Shown here one piece after another: positions 13,001-23,484 of a stretch of 64,000 bases of DNA (position 1 is the stretch's first letter; each line of letters opens with the position of its first letter). This stretch comes from Theobroma cacao (Eukaryota > Streptophyta > Magnoliopsida > Malvales > Malvaceae): assembly GCF_000208745.1 (NCBI RefSeq), contig NC_030851.1, forward strand, positions 35,394,200-35,458,199, given 5' to 3'. The notes beneath the pieces were generated by a model that was given only the letters and a program-made list of their open reading frames with translations, was not told the origin of the DNA and searched no databases. Position numbers and translations under genes: made by a program.

Positions 13001-14098
13001 CTTTTTATTCTCTTCTTTTTAACTCTCATATAGAAGAATTTAGTGTTACGCTCCCCTTCCACCAACCATTTAATTCCTGATTTTTACTTCCATAATGATT
13101 CCTCTGCACTAAGTTGAAGATTAAGTTACGCATAAGCTTTGTTCATGGATGCTAGGTTTTCCACTGTCTGCTCCTGTTGGAACCGCATTTCACAGCCTTC
13201 AGCTCTTTTTTCTGCCTGCTTCAAATTGTGGAATATATCTCTAAAGACTGTTTTATTCCACCATTTCAAATTCTTTTTTAAACATAGTTGCTTACCCAGA
13301 AGGCCACTATACCCGAACCACTGCTCAGCTGGTTCCAGATCTTCTCCATAAAATTTTTAAAGTCATGATGAAGCACCCATGCGTGCAAAAATCGAAAGGA
13401 AGAAGGCACTTTGGTTTGGGTCCTTGAGCACGATATTGGGAGCGGACAATGATCCGAACCATTTTTATTTAAGTACTGAATTCTTGTTATGGTGAAGAAT
13501 TTCACCCATTGATGGATATAAACCATTCTATCCAACCGTTGAAACATAAGGTTTTTTGTCCATGTGAACAGGTTGCCTTTAAAGCCACCATCTATCAAAC
13601 CACAGTCCAATAATGCTGTTGCAAAGTCTTCCATTGCACCACCATGTGGCTCAGCCCTAAATAACCTCTAGTCTCTATTCAAAATGACATTAAAGTCACC
13701 ACCCACAATCCAGGGAAGTTGGATACCCTGGGCTAAGCTTCTTAAGCAATTCCAAAGCAAAACACGTTCGGACTGATGCATTTTGCATAGACAAAAGAAG
13801 CATAGAAAGGCAGTTCTAGCCACGACACAGAGAGTTTTACATGTAAACATTGCACATGATCTAGCATAACTTCACAGTTTACATCAAAAGAGTGAAAGAA
13901 CCAAATTTTATGAAAACAATTTGTAAAAACTTTTTCAAACCCCATTTTTCTTCTAAAATAATCAGCCTTTGTCACCTCAACCATGGGCTCCAGAATAGCA
14001 AGAAATTTAATTTTATGCATGAGCTGTAGCTTTTTGATTCTTCGTTGTATAACATTACCTGAGATTCCTCTCACCTTCCATACAAGTGCACTGATCAT
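10010..14098 (-). pseudogene. LINE ORF2: endonuclease, reverse transcriptase, zf-RVT, RNase H
   Basis: Starts at MISALVWKVRG (14098), the usual L1 ORF2 start. APE-type endonuclease pieces follow, with GGDFNVIL near 13680, then LDRMV and the catalytic GSDHCPLP motif near 13450. The RT begins with EGERNTKFF (13065), followed by GLDGFSSYFYQ and IVLLPKN. Later come SGFVGGRLISDN, GQGDSISPLLF and the active-site strand AFVDDVIIF (family F/Y-A/V-DD) near 12050. A zf-RVT segment lies near 10600-11200. The RNase H domain has LNVDGSSK near 10445 and QAELMA near 10320, ending near 10010. Frameshifts separate most blocks. The protein would nick DNA and reverse-transcribe LINE RNA; this copy cannot. Confidence 0.85.
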
Positions 14099-14129
14099 GG
14101 ATAAGGTCTGGCAGGAAAGCACACTGAGA

Positions 14130-16274
14130 TGGAATCATTATTCGGATCACCATCTGTTTCCCCCATGCATACTGCATCCTCCGAGGCTGAGCTGACCGTT
14201 CTCCCAAGTGGAACTGCACCTTTAGAATTTCTCCTGTACCTCACCCGAAGATGAACATCCAGCTAACCATAACGCATTCCTGTATGTAAAGGAATATTAC
14301 TCAAATCTTTATCACACAGATACTTACCCATACCCCGATCCAAGTTTGACCGGTTTGCCTCTCTGCCTTGCATGTTTTCACGTATGCATGCGGTTGTTGA
14401 AACAGCTACTATATTTCCACCTGAATACTCAGTCTCTAACTTATCATCCTCCCCTTATTTACTTCTTCCAAGCTGATTCATTTCGTCATCCACCAGAGAC
14501 ATATTTTCCCCACTTTCTTCCATTAAATCATCACTCGGTAATGTAGGAACCATCACCATACGTTGACCGTCTGATCTAGCAAGATCATCACCATATATAG
14601 TCGATTCCATGACCTCACCACCGGCTTCCTTTTTTTCTTCTGTTTTTGATCCGCAATATTCCGTGCAGTCGCCACTCTTTCCATAGTTTCACCCTCAATC
14701 CTCTTACTGTCATCAGCTCTTACATGAAAAGTTTCTGGGCCTAATGTCGCAGAAAACATTGTTTCTCTGTCTTCTGTGACCCCTTTAGACAGATTCTGAT
14801 CCCCATGCACATGGTCAGATTCCTGTAGCACCCTCTCCGGCTCAATAGTCATTGTGGTGAGTGTAGCCACCTTGTCAAGTGCAACCGGTTGCTCTTCATT
14901 ATCATTGAAGACCTTATTGCCCATTCCTTGACCATCTGCCTCCTCATCAATCTCAACTTCCTCACCTTTTCACCCTGAATCTTCACCAAGCGGCTCATTC
15001 AAACAAGTTTTCTTTCCCGCTGAATCATTGTTCATATACTCTGTTTGCCCCTGTTTTTCAAACCGATTTTGTACTCCATCTTCCTCCCCCGAGATCGTAT
15101 TAAATCTGTTAAAAATAGGAACATTGGCATCCTTGGAACCCTGATTTGATCTGATTTCCTTGCCTTGCAGATCCTTAACTCCACTTATACCTACTTTACC
15201 CACTACTTGCCATCGCAGAGACTATTTCGCTGGTTCTTCTCGGCGCTGATTTTCTTCTTTTTCCAGAATTCTTCCATTACCTCCTTCAAACCCCGCAACC
15301 TTCTCCACATCTTCGGATCCTGTTGGTGGCGCAATAGAAGACTTTTCATTACCCTTAGGCTGCGGTTTACTCGATCCCGATTGCCTTGGCTTATTCCTCA
15401 ACACAATACATTCTGCTTCTTCATGTCCCACATGACAGCAATGTAAATAGTAGTTCGACATTGTTGAAAATTCCAGCCTTTGCGAATAGCCGCTAGTCAC
15501 CATGCCTATATTTCTATTATGTATTACGATCCAAACGTGATCCACTGGAGGCTTCTTACAATCATTCTCGACACATACACGAGCCACACTCGATCGAGAC
15601 CCCTTTTGCTGTGGCCTTATCTACAAATAGAGGCTTCTCAACTGTCTTGGCAATCGAAAGCAGAGTCGATTTCTCGTACAGGTGTGCCTTCAGATTCGAA
15701 AACGAGATCCATACTGGTACTATAGGGGATTCCTTTTCCGCTTCAAACTTCAGAGACCATTTGAAGATCCGCATTTTCTGGTTAGCAATGAACCAATGCT
15801 GTCTTGTCTAGATGCGGTTAAAATCTTGGTCATTTGACAATTGAATAATGACATGTTTATAGTCCAACCATTTGATCTCATAGGCACCAGCAAGGTCGAT
15901 CCTTTGAATGCAGTTCTGATATCTTGGAGTTTCGACGTACCTGAGAACTTACCCAGCAGACAAAGACTAAAAGGCTGTGCTAAAGTCCTGATTTCATCCT
16001 CAAAAAACGCATTAGCAGGCCGATCCTTATATACCATGGGATCTCGGTCCAAGGGAATCATAGGGGGTTTTTCTCCTTTGGCAATAGACACAAAGGATTT
16101 TCGTTGAAACCTAGGAGAGGTTGGCGGCTGGCTCTGAAGGTCAAAAGCTTGTGGGCCATCATTGTTGATTGGCTGCACATGACTTTTGGCTTCAGCAGTG
16201 AGATGCATGGGTCTCGACTGCAAAGAGGGGAAAGAACCAATTGGCAACGGATTTGGCGACTGACCAGCAGCCAT
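14130..16274 (-). pseudogene. LINE ORF1 (nucleic-acid binding, DUF4283-type)
   Basis: Begins MAAGQSPNPLPIGSFPSLQS at 16274, soon after a purine/pyrimidine-rich leader. The N-terminal part includes FFEDEIRTLAQPFSLCLLGK, the entry to a DUF4283-type domain. After frameshifts, VPVWISFSNLKAHLYEKSTL fits the same family. A zinc-knuckle remnant follows near 15460 (YYLHCCHVGHEEAEC, first Cys lost). The C-terminal part is charged and low in complexity. Expected role: coating the LINE RNA. At least three frameshifts break it. Confidence 0.75.
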
Positions 16275-16361
16275 CCCGTGAGGGTTAGGGAGGGAGGGAG
16301 GGAGGGGAATTGTAAAAGGTTGAGAGCGTTTTTTACTTTTTTTTTTAAATTAATGTTTATT

Positions 16362-16828
16362 TTCTTAAATCTTGATTTAATTGTAAATCTTTGATTTTAT
16401 TTTTCCTGATTTGATTTTATTTCGTGCAAGGATTTTTTTGTATAACATCTTCTGATTTGTAGGATGATTTTAGGGATTCCATTGATCATTTCTTTTTTTA
16501 ATTAATCTTTTTTTCTTTTAATTTCCCCTTCTTTTTTGTTGTTTTTTTTTTGTCAAATTTTCTGATTTTGATTTGCTTTCCTTTTTTATTTTTTTGATTT
16601 TTGTTTATGTGTTTTTACCTTACTTTTATTGTTTGTGGGCTTACCAACCCAATACCATTTCCTTATTGAATTTTGATCCATTTGGATTATAAACCCATCA
16701 TTCCTAAGGTCCAAAAATTAATCAAAATAAAAATGAAAAATAGACCAAAAATAAAATAAAAAGAAAAAAAGAAAAAAAAAAATAAATAAATAAACTAAGT
16801 TAAATCCTGAACAAATATGGTGTCTACA
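16362..16828 (-). repeat. Repeat F, copy 2, right arm
   Basis: Continuation of the block interrupted by the LINE. It ends TGTCTACA at 16821-16828, equivalent to TGTCTATA ending at 6389 in copy 1. T-rich and A-rich tracts match in order. Confidence 0.5.
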
Positions 16829-17274
16829 ATACTACCACATTGAGTTCATGTTGATAAAATTGAGTAGTAATGTGATTATAGTTGGTGTTATATCTATGTA
16901 GATGTAGTTATTGCTATTTTTCTATATCAAAAAATGTTATTGGACAGAATGGTACTTAGAATAATCTCAAGATCAATTTTTTTTGTAAAATTGGGCCTAT
17001 AAAGTTTTTGGTTGTCTTAGCCTATGAGCCAATTTCAAGAAATTTGCTTTTTAAAATTTAAAATTAAATAATGTAGTCTAGTGGGAATATTGTTAGATTT
17101 TCTATTAAATTCAATGTGTGGACTTACATTATTTATTTTTTTCATTTTATCAAAATAAGGCTAAGATAATTTGATCTTGAAAAAAGGATAATATTATAGT
17201 CCATACTATGATTTAATAAAGTCGGCTAGACTCGAATGTTATTTGTGGGCTTAAAAGTGTAGGCCTATGTAGGA
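16829..17274. other. AT-rich sequence, nothing recognised
   Basis: No gene, RNA or clear repeat end seen between repeat F copy 2 and the TRIM. Only short open frames. Confidence 0.4.
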
Positions 17275-17384
17275 TGTCACGAGGCCACATTTTCAACCAA
17301 AAAGACATGTTGATATGTGGTGGAAGGCCCATGTTTATATACCTAAGACCTACCCCATTTCTTATTAATGTGAGATCTATGACA
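17275..17384 (-). repeat. TRIM 3' LTR
   Basis: Begins TGTCAC and ends ATGACA on the + strand, so the LTR has TG...CA ends on both strands. Polypurine tract at 17385-17398 follows it inward. Confidence 0.85.
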
Positions 17385-17531
17385 TTTTATCCCACCCAAT
17401 TGTCCAACGCCCTCGTTGCTCTCGTTACATTAGCTCTTTACCCATAGAGGATAAGGACTCTTACACTAGTTCGAGTCTATCTCGATCTTTGTATATCTCA
17501 TGAGGCCCCACATCAGTGAAGATTCAGATTT

Positions 17532-17543
17532 GCTCTGATACCA
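17532..17543 (-). other. TRIM primer binding site
   Basis: Exact reverse complement of TGGTATCAGAGC, two bases from the 5' LTR. Matches initiator tRNA-Met priming, as in gypsy-1 and (with changes) copia-3. Confidence 0.88.
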
Positions 17544-17545
17544 TT

Positions 17546-17656
17546 TGTGATGGGCTCATATTTTCAACCCAAAAGACATGTCTAATAAGTGGTGAAAGAC
17601 CCATGTTTATATACCCAAGACTCATCCCATCCCTTATTAATGTAGGATCCATGATA
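17546..17656 (-). repeat. TRIM 5' LTR
   Basis: Diverged direct copy of 17275-17384; starts TGTGATGGG and ends ATGATA on the + strand (expected ATGACA, one C-to-T change). Followed directly by the second TAGGA. Confidence 0.85.
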
Positions 17657-17661
17657 TAGGA

Positions 17662-19266
17662 AATCTTGAATCCTATGATGGGTGGGATTAATGATTCACT
17701 ATATAAAGGAAAGGCTAGGTCTCCTCTCTTGTCTACAATAACATAAAGATCTCAACCATTGGAGAGTCATAAGAAAAAAAAGAAAAAGATACTAGCGCAT
17801 TAAGTATCAACAGTAAATCTGATCAATATTATTTTCGCTGTTAAATTATGAATCAGATATCAAGTATACTTTGTGTTCTAAATTCCTACTATGTTAGATT
17901 TTAAATTAGTATAAAATTATTTATTCATAAAATTTATCATAAATACTCTAATTCGGCTACACTTGCTACTGAAAAGATTAGAGATTGAGCTTAACTGCAT
18001 GATAATACAAAATAGGTTCAATTCAAGTATTCGTCTAGATGATTCACATAACCTCACTTAATTTACATCCCATAATTCTTAGAGTTGTAAACAATTTTAT
18101 AAATGGGCAGAGCTAGCCAACTTTTGTTCGGGGGGGCCAAGACAAAGGAATAAGGGTTAAAAATTTTAAACATTAATATGTTAGACTTAACCAACAATTA
18201 AATGATTGATAATAGAAATAATTTTATATAACATGTAAATCAAGAAAAAAAGGACTTATAATAGTCTTCTAGGAAAATTGTACTCGACCATGCTTCTTGG
18301 ATTCAAATTCATCAATTATTGATTATGCATTGAAAAACATCCATTTCTTTAAGATTGAGTCTTGGATGTTTTGATTTACATTACTCTTATTCATGAGTTG
18401 AAGCATTGAGGAGAATCATTTAGATGATTTGCATACTGTTTTTAAAGAATTTGCCAATTGTTTTTAACTTACTTACACTTAATCAAACCCAAAAAAAAAA
18501 AAATGAATGCAGTCAACATCCAATATTCCTATTTAACTTATAATACTAAATATAAAACTATAATGTATAATATATAAATAGTTAAATATGATATACAAGA
18601 TTAATCAGTTTCTCTTATATAATCAGGATTGTTTAAAGACTATATATCTATGATAATTTCCTTTCAACTAAATAGAAGATGTAAAGCATATAAAAAAGAT
18701 ATACTCAAGATAGTTTCCTCTTACATAATTTGGATTAATAAAAAAATGATACATTGATAAAATTTTAAACAACAGTGCAACGTTACAACGTATATTTGAG
18801 AACTAAATGATAATTTATTAATTTTTAAAGATTAAAATCATAGAAAATAAAATCCATGTAATAAAAAAAAGAACATAACAAGTAAAAGATAGAACCTATA
18901 TATGATATAACAAAAAAGAAAGAAAAATAATATAGTTTATAGTTCGTAGAAATTTAGAGAAGAAAATTAATAGAAACTTAGAACATATAAACAAATAGAA
19001 TAGAAATGAAAAAAAATAAACAAATAAAAATAAAAATTAGATAGAATAGAAATGAAAAAAAAAACAAATATAAATAAAAATAATAATATAAATTGAAAGA
19101 AAAAACTTTAAAGTTGAGTTAGGCATGTGGGATATTTTGTTAATCTTTATTTGTATTAATTATTAAAAAAAATTATTTTGAGGAGGTCATCAAGAATATA
19201 TATAAAAAATTTTAAAAATTTTATATGATACAGAAAAAATTTTAAAAATTTTGGGGAGCCACAACT
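17662..19266. other. AT-rich stretch without recognised gene
   Basis: Contains a promoter-like CTATATAAAGGAAAG near 17700, a G-run near 18130, and A/T-rich simple sequence at 18800-19260 including two AAAAAATTTTAAAAATTTT-like words. I found no coding homology and no paired ends. Confidence 0.35.
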
Positions 19267-19490
19267 TGTCACAGGCAGCAACTTAAGCCTAACCCCATGC
19301 GACTTTAAGCTTTGAAATAGAGATTAAATAACCTATAAATCATGGACCTATTTCCCAACTCAAAAAACATGCTTGATAGGTGGTGGAAGGCTCATGTTTA
19401 TATATCCAAGATCCATCCTATCTCTTACTGATATGGGATCTGTGACATTCTACTTCATCCAATTGTGTAATGCCCTCGTTGCACTGGCTC
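19267..19490 (-). repeat. TRIM-type LTR, PPT and 5' stub joined to gypsy-2
   Basis: The LTR is 19267-19447 (181 bp; starts TGTCACAGG, ends CTGTGACA) and is homologous, inverted, to 39966-40148, and partly to the 17275 TRIM. A decayed polypurine tract and ~40 bases of TRIM interior follow. The sequence then changes into gypsy-2 RNase H within a shared word around CACTGGCTC (19482-19490), suggesting a microhomology junction. Confidence 0.7.
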
Positions 19491-19918
19491 CTCACACATT
19501 GCCTCTTTCACTTTCTAGAAGGGTTGCTGGTTCATTGTATTCCACTCTCATGCCTTTCTCTGCCTTAACATGTCAATTAATGGTGCAGTGATAGAAGAGT
19601 AGCCTCTAACAAATCTTTGATAATAATTAGCAAGGCTTAAAAATGATTGAAGTTCGTTACCTTAGTGGGAGGTTCCAAATGAAGTATGGCCTTCACTTTG
19701 TTTGGGTCCATTCAAATCCATCCACCAATAATAATATGTCCTAAGAAAAGGTAACTCTTGAAGGGTAAAGGTACACTTCTCTTTCTTCATGAACAATTCA
19801 TTCTCCCTTAATGCCTTCATCACTTGTTTAAGATGTACCATATGCTTCTATAGTGTTTTGCTGTAAATGACAATGTCGTCCAAGTATACAACCACAAACT
19901 GATCGAGAAAAGGTTGTA
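19482..19918 (-). pseudogene. gypsy-2 RT C-terminus and RNase H start
   Basis: Read on the - strand from 19918: the RT active-site strand VVVYLDDIVIYSKTL (YLDD box) is intact, followed by KEKCTFTLQ and a PFLGHIIIGG segment. Then come AILHLEPPTKV and, after a frameshift, NYYQRFVRGYSSITAPLIDM and a KEAMCEEPV piece, the start of the gypsy RNase H region. The upstream half of the same RT lies at 38489-39750; the CACTA element separates them. The coding sequence ends at a junction with TRIM sequence rather than continuing to integrase. Confidence 0.85.
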
Positions 19919-20333
19919 CATTACCAAAAAACAGGCTTTTTCCAATGGAATTTTTTGTTGAAAAAAGGTAAAATTCCATTGGAAATACCTTTTTCAACAG
20001 ATTTTCAACAAAAAAATACGTTGAAAATTTTGTCGATAAAAGCCTCATCGGTAATGCTTTTCGTTGGAAATCCGTTGAAAATTTTCAACGAAAAATTTCG
20101 TTGGAAAAAATGCATAATCTGTTGGGTATCCCATTGTGATTCCGTTGGAAATTTCCAACGAAATTCCTTTGGAAATTTCCAACGAAATTCCTTTGGAAAT
20201 TCTTTTCAAACGGAATTTCATTGGAAAATAAATTCTGACTGAAAATTCCATCGAAAATGATTTTTCAACGAAATTTCATTGGAAATTTCCAAAGAAATTT
20301 CGTGTTGGAAATGGTTTTCCAATGGAAAATTCC
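19919..20333. repeat. Left subterminal repeats of the CACTA
   Basis: Dense direct and inverted copies of a motif around TTTCCAACGAAATT / AATTCCGTTGGAAA, forming many small palindromes. Interrupted by solo LTR D and continued at 23045-23200. In En/Spm elements such arrays bind TNPA; that role here is inferred. Confidence 0.8.
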
Positions 20334-21194
20334 TGTCACGACCCAAATTTCGAGCCATGACTGGCGCATGGGCCCAATGGACATAGTCCACTAAGTCCAA
20401 GCAAGCCTATCAATTTATCCTACTCCTCATTCCATCAAATATTGCTAAGTCACGAATTATAACTTTAAATTAAAATAGTAATAGACATTTCCAACTCGTA
20501 TTGGCATTACTCATTTAAAATATACATACATCGTCTATAGCATGTTTCTTAATAATTTACATCAAGTTTGTCTATACATCTCAAAAAGAAGACTCGATTT
20601 CCAACGGAGGGACTTAGACGAATGTACAGCTACTGAATACCGAGAAACCTACCAAAAGATGTGTACAAGTCTATAAGGACACCTTATCCTAGTTATCGGC
20701 TGCCTCGTGATCTGAAACATGAAGTTGAAAATGGTGAGTATAAACCCAGTGAGTGAACAAGGAAGGGAACAAGCATACCATAAGGAATCTTTAATGAAAT
20801 CATGATGCATTCTTTTTCAAAACAATGTAATTTGTTTCGATTCTTACTAAAAACCCCTCACCAAACCCTTAATTGATTGATCATTTGAAAGTCATGAATC
20901 CATACACAACGAACCAGTTGAAGAATGAAAGCTTCAATGATACGTAAGCAAGTCAAATATGACAACGAATCTTTGGTTATTAGTGAGAATGCCTTTCCGC
21001 TGTAGCGACGTTGGGATTTGGTTATTAGCCGACCGAGGGTTTCTCAACTGGTCGAGGGTTTCTCACTAAACCTCCTCATTTTAAACTAAACTCATTTAAT
21101 CCTTAATGTAGGAAGTCCATGCTCTGATATGGTAGTAAATAAGTGAAAGATAGGGCAGCAATTGGACAAGATAGGAGACCAAAATAGAAGATTT

Positions 21195-21460
21195 TTCACT
21201 GCAGCGAGATTCTTTATCGCTGCGGTGAAATTGTAACCCAGAAACAAAAGGTTTCTCACTGCAGCAAAATTTCGCTGATGAAACAGAGAGTTTTTTGCTG
21301 CAGCGAGATTTCTTTTTCGTTACAGCGAGAGGTTACGGTGACTATCTCGCTGTAGCGAAATACATTCTCGCTGCAGCGAGAACCAGTTCTGGTGAAGGTT
21401 CTCAAACCCGAGAGTTTCTCGCTGCAGCGAGAATGAATTTCGCTGCAGTGAAAACAGAGC
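21195..21460. repeat. Palindromic GCTGCAGC repeat cluster in solo LTR D
   Basis: About ten variants of CTCGCTGCAGCGAGA, itself a near-perfect palindrome, occur in 270 bases with irregular spacing. Variants carry single changes (GCTGTAGC, ACTGCAGC, TTACAGCGAG). CpG and CAG/CTG sites are concentrated here in otherwise AT-rich DNA. Confidence 0.8.
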
Positions 21461-21669
21461 AACAAGAGAAAAGTTTCTCCTCACTCAACAAAAAAGGCCA
21501 TCCTACTAAACCAACAAAATCAACATACAGCACATGAAAATTCCCAAAGTACAATGTATCAAATTTCTCATATATGTCAATCATATATCACATTCATAAG
21601 TTTTCATTTCATAAGTCTAGATATGCATAATTACATAGATAAACATCATCATAAACACACCCGGCTCAT

Positions 21670-21815
21670 GTACATCCCCCCACATCGTGCACAATCAGTG
21701 CCATCGTGTACATCCCCCCACATCGTGCACACGGGTACTATCATCATCCATCTCTCACGCCACCATCATCACCGGTATGTGCATCCCCCCACATCGTGCA
21801 CACACACGGTTACAA
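21670..21815 (+). repeat. CATCCCCCCACATCGTGCAC repeats
   Basis: Three near-identical copies of this 20-base word begin near 21673, 21712 and 21782, separated by AC/ATC-rich spacers. Open frames here on the + strand are low-complexity His/Thr/Pro products of the repeat. Confidence 0.75.
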
Positions 21816-23044
21816 CCATTATACACAATATCATTCATCATGCACAACACACACACATTTATATATCATCATACTACAATAGTGCATGAATCTATAGCAA
21901 TCACATATCACAATATAAAACCATTTTGCAAAAGCTTGTTCCCAAGGCACTTGTCTTTATGAAAAACTTGATAATTCATTCAAATGGGTGGCAAATACAT
22001 TATATTTCCCAAAACGAATTTTGAAGGCAGTCCACTCACCAATTGATTGTAGAGCCTTTAGATGACTCCAATTCCCCTAATTGTCCAAATGAGATGATGG
22101 GGCTTCCTTAGAACCTAGGATCACATTAGCATAAGCAATAGGTCAATTTACACACTATGAACCCTAAAAGCTATCTTTTAGCTAGCTTTCAATTGCCACA
22201 TTAAATGGCCATCTATGTTCACTATCTAAATCACTAAAAGTAATGAACATAATCAACAATAAAACAGCTCATAAATCCCAATTACTAGCCATTTTCTGCA
22301 GCTAAAAACCAAGCTTAATTCATCACTTACCCTAGGGCTCATTTGTAGTCAAATTCTCTTCCAATTGCTTCCAAATAAATGGTAAAATTTTTTTTCTCTC
22401 TCTAAAACATCCAACTAGTGAGAGAAAGTACAGAAATGAGATTTATCAAGGGTTTTGAAGTGAGAGAATGAAATAGCACAAGGGTTTATGGAAGGGTGCA
22501 CCAAAAACATGTAAATTGGAGCTAGAGAGAAAAAGTTATGGAAGCTTGAAGAAAACTCCCATGGAAGAATTGAAGAAACGTGAGAGAGGAGAAGGGAAGA
22601 AGAAGACAGTTGCTGGAAATTTCAACAAGCTGCTGGAAATTCAAGATATTTATAGGCCAAATTTATCCATTCTCTTAAAATTACTAATTTGCCCCTTCAC
22701 CAATTTACATATTCTCCTCCAATCTTTTATGCAATCTTTTTGCTCTTTTAACACTGGGACAACGTCCATAATGGTCTAAACATACTCGGGTTCATAAAAA
22801 CTTAAAATTTTAACCCGAGTTAAAAAATGACCATTTTGCCCCTATTATGAAAATTATTGAAACTTCTAGTTTTCTTCGTGTTTTCATTAGTACCCATCAT
22901 TTATGCAATCTTATACTTATTTAGACCTTAAAATATCATAAAACTTTCTTCTGGGAGCTTATTAGAGAAAATGATGAAACTACCCCTAGCTCGTATTATT
23001 ACATCTATGCTTAGTTACAAGCCTATAGAGGTTGGGGTCTCACA

Positions 23045-23204
23045 ATTCCATTGAAAATTTGCAACGGAATTTTTCGTTGGAAAACCATTCCCAACGGAGA
23101 ATTCCGTTTGAAATTTCCAACAAAGTTTTTGTTGAAAATGCATTTCCAGCGGAATTTTTCGTTGGAAATGCGTTTCCAACGAAAATTCTTTTACTAATTT
23201 TCAA
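23045..23204. repeat. Left subterminal repeats of the CACTA, continued
   Basis: Resumption of the TTTCCAACGGA / TTCGTTGGAAA array after solo LTR D; the first five bases are the duplicated ATTCC. Confidence 0.75.
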
Positions 23205-23484
23205 TTGCATATCATGTTAGTAATGCTTTTTCCACAAAAATTACCAATTAAAATTTCGATAATAAATTATCAATTGCCATCCACAATTGACTTTCAAATA
23301 TATAAAAAAAAACACACATTAAAAACCAAGATTCAAAGTCAAATTCATACAATTAAAAATTGTCATAAACACACAATATCTAAAAATGTTAAACACATAT
23401 GAATATAAAGTAAATGTGTTATTAAACAGCTATACTAAAAAGTATCCAAGTGTAGTAGTGAAAAAGAGACATCACATCATGAAA

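Larger units (their letters stand above)
9711..16361 (-). mobile_element. L1-type LINE retrotransposon, about 6.65 kb
   Basis: A long - strand unit with ORF1 then ORF2 in L1 order. The tail is a run of seven T at 9711-9716 and onward (poly(A) on the element strand). The 11-12 bases TTCTTAAATCT(T) occur immediately outside both ends (9700-9710 and 16362-16373), as expected for target-primed reverse transcription. Length and both ORFs suggest an originally full-length copy. ORF2 holds several stops and frameshifts, so it is inactive. It splits repeat F copy 2. Confidence 0.85.
17275..17656 (-). mobile_element. Complete TRIM (382 bp), TSD TAGGA
   Basis: Terminal-repeat retrotransposon in miniature on the - strand. 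Two ~110-base LTRs lie at 17275-17384 and 17546-17656, both with CCCATGTTTATATAC and an interior AAAAGACATGT. Next to the right LTR, GCTCTGATACCA (17532-17543) is the exact complement of the tRNA-Met primer site. Next to the left LTR is the reverse complement of a purine-rich GGGTGGGATAAAA tract. TAGGA flanks both sides (17270-17274 and 17657-17661). It has no coding capacity and would be mobilised by another element's proteins. Confidence 0.88.
20334..23044 (+). mobile_element. Solo LTR D, 2.71 kb, TSD ATTCC
   Basis: Starts TGTCACGACCC and ends GGGTCTCACA (TG...CA). ATTCC flanks both ends (20329-20333 and 23045-23049). No internal coding domain or second LTR, so a solo LTR left by recombination. 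It splits the CACTA subterminal array. Its start (TGTCACGACC...TTCGAGCC.TGAC) resembles solo LTRs A and B, so it belongs to a related family. Confidence 0.85.

Noticed and set aside
12773..16394. Several + strand frames of 60-96 codons
   Set aside because: Opposite-strand shadows of LINE ORF1 and ORF2.
17690..17720. CTATATAAAGGAAAG as a pararetrovirus-like promoter
   Set aside because: One TATA-like word only; no viral coding domains nearby, and the nearby PBS belongs to the TRIM.
18100..19266. G-run plus A/T repeats as ends of a DNA transposon
   Set aside because: No inverted ends or target copies could be paired.
21195..21480. CRISPR-like array in the GCTGCAGC cluster
   Set aside because: Units are palindromic, variable and irregularly spaced, in a plant solo LTR; no spacers of constant size and no cas genes.
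22516..22779. 87-codon basic frame MELERKSYGSLKK
   Set aside because: Lies within solo LTR D, purine-rich, with no family signature.
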